NCBI GenBank assembly: GCA_001805205.1
Contig: MHER01000066.1
Span: 1 to 7,988, forward strand
From: Nitrospirae bacterium RIFCSPLOW2_12_42_9
GTDB lineage: Bacteria > Nitrospirota > 9FT-COMBO-42-15 > HDB-SIOI813
DNA: 7,988 nt
Direction of reading: 5' to 3'
Shown here: positions 6,401 to 7,988 of the stretch, in pieces
How positions within the stretch are numbered: the first letter of the stretch is position 1
Layout: each line of letters opens with the position of its first letter
Translations under genes and position numbers: made by a program
Notes under the pieces: model-generated
Database searches by the model: none
Told to the model about the DNA's origin: nothing
The model's input: the letters and a program-made list of their open reading frames with translations, nothing else

Positions 6401-7713
6401 GTTCTCCTTAACCTTATATCAAAAACACAAGTCTTCCCTTTATGCTGCCTTCTCTGCGAGTAAAACATCATAGCCCAACTGCCTCAATTTATTCACATGG
6501 TACCTCTCAACCTTATCCTTATTGCGCCTATCTAAATAATCCCCCCCAAGCTCCTTATAACCAACCTTATCCTTTAGAATGTGGTAAGCAATCACCAGTA
6601 TCTTATGCCCTATCGCTACGACAGCCTTCTTCTTACCTCGCCTCCCTGCAAGTCTATGATATTTATCTCTCAAGTAAGTATTCTTTGTCCTCGACGCTGC
6701 TAAGGCGCATTGAACCAATACAACCTTTATCCATATGTCTCCATGCGTGGTCCTTGCGCTTTTTTTTTACCGGCACTCTCATTATTCCCAGGACTCATCC
6801 CAGCCCATGAAGATATATGCGCATCCGTAGGAAATTTACTCATATCGGCACCTATCTCTGCTACTATCGCTGTCGCACCAATCTTATCTACACCAGGTAT
6901 CGTATCCAGCAACTCTAAATCCTTAGCAAGGTCCTGCTTCTTTATAAGTTCATCCATCTTCCCCTCAAGCTTCACCATCATACTCTCTATATATTCTATG
7001 TGCTTAAGGCTCATCTCTATCAACATCCGATGATGCTCTGTAACCCTGCTGTTAAACGACTTCTTTAGTTCTTCCTTCTTATTCTTTAACCTCCCCTTTG
7101 CTAATTCACTTAATCCCACCGCATCAGTATTGCCTTTTATTATGTCCCTTATCATCAGCCTACCTGAAACACCAAGCGTATCTGTAGCCACTGATGATAA
7201 CTTTATGTTCGCATCCTCCAAATACTTCTGCAGTCTATTCTTCTCAGCAGCAATGTTATTATTTAACTTGCTCCTGTATCTGGTTAAATCCCTCAACTGT
7301 CTTATGTATATGGGAGGAATAAAGCTCCCATTCAATAACCCGTTCCTCAATAATCTGCACAACCATTCACTGTCAGCTACATCAGTCTTCCTCCCAGGGA
7401 CATTCTTGATGTGCCGGGCATTTACTAACATAATCTCAAACCCTTCCTCCAAAATATTGTATACAGGTCTCCAGTATATCCCCGTACTCTCCATCGCCAC
7501 ATGTGTCACACCCTCACTCTTCAGCCAATCCCTCAATCCCTCTATATCCTCAGTCATTGTTGAGTATGTCCGTATCTCCTTCTTTGTAATCTTACCCTCT
7601 CTCCCAATCATGATGCATGCTGTCAAGGTCTTCTTGTGAACATCAATCCCACAACAATTGTCAAATATTGCTTCCATTGCACTGCCCTCCTCTTTAAAAT
7701 TAGGTTAAAGAAC
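6401..7713. repeat. Imperfect subterminal inverted repeats of the IS element
   Basis: The left arm 6401-6417, read on the reverse strand, is ATAAGGTTAAGGAGAAC. The right arm 7699-7713 is ATTAGGTTAAAGAAC on the forward strand. They agree at 14 of 15 positions with one 2-base gap. Both lie about 22-23 bases outside the ends of the transposase gene. Subterminal inverted repeats are typical of the IS1111 subgroup. The left arm overlaps the presumed ribosome site of damaged gene X, so one of the two readings may be coincidence. Confidence 0.4.
6440..7677 (-). CDS. IS110-family transposase, interrupted by a one-base frameshift
   Basis: ATG 7677 with AGGAGG (7686-7691) at 8 bases opens a frame of 316 codons ending at 6727. 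The C-terminal rest lies in the -1 frame and stops at 6440. Joined at the A9 run (6760-6768), the product is 412 residues, normal for the family. The N-terminal RuvC-like DEDD residues are D12 (GIDVHKK), E63 (AMESTG), and D99 and D102 (RKTDVADSEW). A helical middle follows (about 130-250). The C-terminal Tnp domain has TIPGVDKIGATAI (259-271) and SSWAGMSPGNNESAGKKK (289-306) with the likely nucleophile Ser301. The restored frame continues SARTTHGDIWIK. Without the shift the last ~100 residues are lost, leaving a doubtful enzyme. Programmed slippage, mutation or a homopolymer sequencing error are all possible. Confidence 0.88.
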
Positions 7714-7790
7714 AACAAACAGTATACAATGAAAATCTATCACTGTGGAGCAATTTTCATGCTCCTTTGTGCCCCGAAGGGGCATGACGG
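7678..7790 (-). other. Structured 5' non-coding end of the IS element; bridge RNA or leader candidate
   Basis: Three hairpins lie in 113 bases upstream of the transposase. They are TGCCCC/GGGGCA with a 3-base loop (7770-7784), GGAGCA/TGCTCC with a 7-base loop (7747-7765), and CTTTAA/TTAAAG with a 7-base loop (7692-7710) just ahead of the ribosome site. GAAAAT/ATTTTC could pair as an alternative to the second. TATACT (reverse strand, 7721-7726) may be a -10 box, but no good -35 was found. In the IS110 subgroup the bridge RNA is encoded on this side of the transposase. This stretch is shorter than the characterised example I know, so it may be truncated or serve only as a translational leader. 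Confidence 0.35.
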
Positions 7791-7988
7791 TTCATCTGAA
7801 AATCCTTATTGTTTGTCTAACATAAGCCATATATTAGGGTCTTTAATTACATATCTTAAAAACTCATTAATGGTAAAATAGCCGGTTGAACGTTTAAAAG
7901 TTTCATCTGCGTGCTCGTGGCACATTCCTTTGTTCTTAAAACCGGCCAGGTCAGGTTCACCTTCGGGGTCTTTAACCACCAGTAAATT
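7791..7988. repeat. Direct repeat, outer copy (B), right of the IS element, running to the window edge
   Basis: Copy of 6176-6373 in the same orientation. The differences are T for C at 7797, A for G at 7808, and two more transitions in the middle. On the coding (reverse) strand two are silent, one changes His to Tyr, and one makes the TAA stop. The repeat is still identical at the last base of the window, so its full length is unknown. Confidence 0.95.
7806..7988 (-). CDS. Small conserved gene X, outer copy, 5' end outside window; function unknown
   Basis: The last 60 codons and the TAA stop (7806-7808) of an open frame entering from the right edge. The protein has KDPEGEPDLAGFKNKG, a CHEH cluster, FTINEFLRYVIKDPNIW and ends LMLDKQ. 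No domain is recognised. The Cys/His cluster might bind metal, but that is speculation. Two of its four differences from the inner copy are silent, a hint that the sequence was under protein-level constraint. If X began like the inner copy (MVDHKVG), it would be a protein of about 68 residues. Its neighbour before the IS came would have been porB, suggesting a role with the 2-oxoacid oxidoreductase. The IS now follows its stop directly. Confidence 0.55.
   Translation of the reverse strand, partial: NLLVVKDPEGEPDLAGFKNKGMCHEHADETFKRSTGYFTINEFLRYVIKDPNIWLMLDKQ

Larger units (their letters stand above)
6374..7790 (-). mobile_element. IS110-family insertion element (interval between the two direct repeats)
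   Basis: The interval between the repeat copies is 1417 bases, mostly one IS110-type transposase gene read leftward, with about 66 bases of non-coding flank on the 3' side and 113 on the 5' side. IS110 elements lack the terminal inverted repeats and DDE transposase of most IS and move through an excised circle using a bridge RNA encoded in a non-coding end. Exact ends cannot be fixed. Subterminal inverted repeats at 6401-6417 and 7699-7713 may mark an IS1111-like core of about 1.3 kb. No short target-site duplication is evident; the flanks are instead the long direct repeats. Confidence 0.8.

Noticed and set aside
6241..6471. Reverse frame of 76 codons spanning the transposase end and gene X
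   Set aside because: Only the part from ATG 6393 (MVDHKVG) is meaningful, as the broken start of gene X; the rest is out-of-frame reading of X.
6440..6718. Separate 92-residue protein downstream of the transposase
   Set aside because: Its sequence (VQCALAASRTKN, GHKIL) is the normal C-terminus of the IS110 transposase; a one-base shift joins it, so it is not an independent gene.
7130..7639. Forward open frame of 169 codons
   Set aside because: It lies antisense to the transposase, which has clear catalytic motifs; the forward translation has no recognisable domain.
1..7988. CRISPR array
   Set aside because: The CARF gene prompted a search, but no set of regularly spaced short repeats was found; the only long repeat is the IS-flanking pair.

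Overview
The window looks like chromosomal DNA from an anaerobic or microaerophilic bacterium of moderate to low GC. Genes sit tightly packed on both strands, with clear Shine-Dalgarno sites and sigma70-like promoters. An NfnAB-type transhydrogenase, a 2-oxoacid:ferredoxin oxidoreductase beta subunit and a type III CRISPR-associated CARF protein together suggest a ferredoxin-based anaerobe. The Nitrospirota/Deltaproteobacteria sphere is a guess from gene content and protein style, not something that can be proved here.

Left part (1-2161). The 5' portion of a CARF-domain protein of the Cas02710/TIGR02710 type runs leftward off the window edge, with its own promoter. Divergent from it are a JAMM/MPN+ metalloprotease and NAD kinase (nadK), which probably form one transcript.

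Middle part (2154-5253). Leftward-transcribed nfnA and nfnB encode the two subunits of electron-bifurcating NADH-dependent ferredoxin:NADP+ oxidoreductase; they overlap by four bases if nfnB starts at GTG 3587. nadK and nfnB converge, so the window makes NADP from NAD with one gene and reduces it with the neighbouring operon. Across a 254-bp divergent promoter region lies an HNH-endonuclease gene that converges on porB. Both convergent junctions carry a perfect hairpin that includes a stop codon.

Right part (5258-7988). porB (TPP-binding beta subunit of a 2-oxoacid:ferredoxin oxidoreductase) is cut off from whatever lay upstream by an IS110-family insertion. The transposase has DEDD residues and a serine Tnp domain, and is split by a one-base frameshift at an A9 run. 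The insertion is bracketed by direct repeats of at least 198 bp (4 mismatches, no gaps). The repeat carries the 3' part of a small unrecognised gene ('X'). The inner copy is damaged: its stop is CAA, so it reads in frame into porB, and its apparent start is out of frame with the rest. The outer copy has a TAA stop and runs off the right edge. This duplication around a bridge-RNA-type element, plus the truncated CARF gene on the left, are the most interesting parts of the window. No CRISPR array, tRNA or rRNA was seen. No gene-free stretch exceeds 300 bases.
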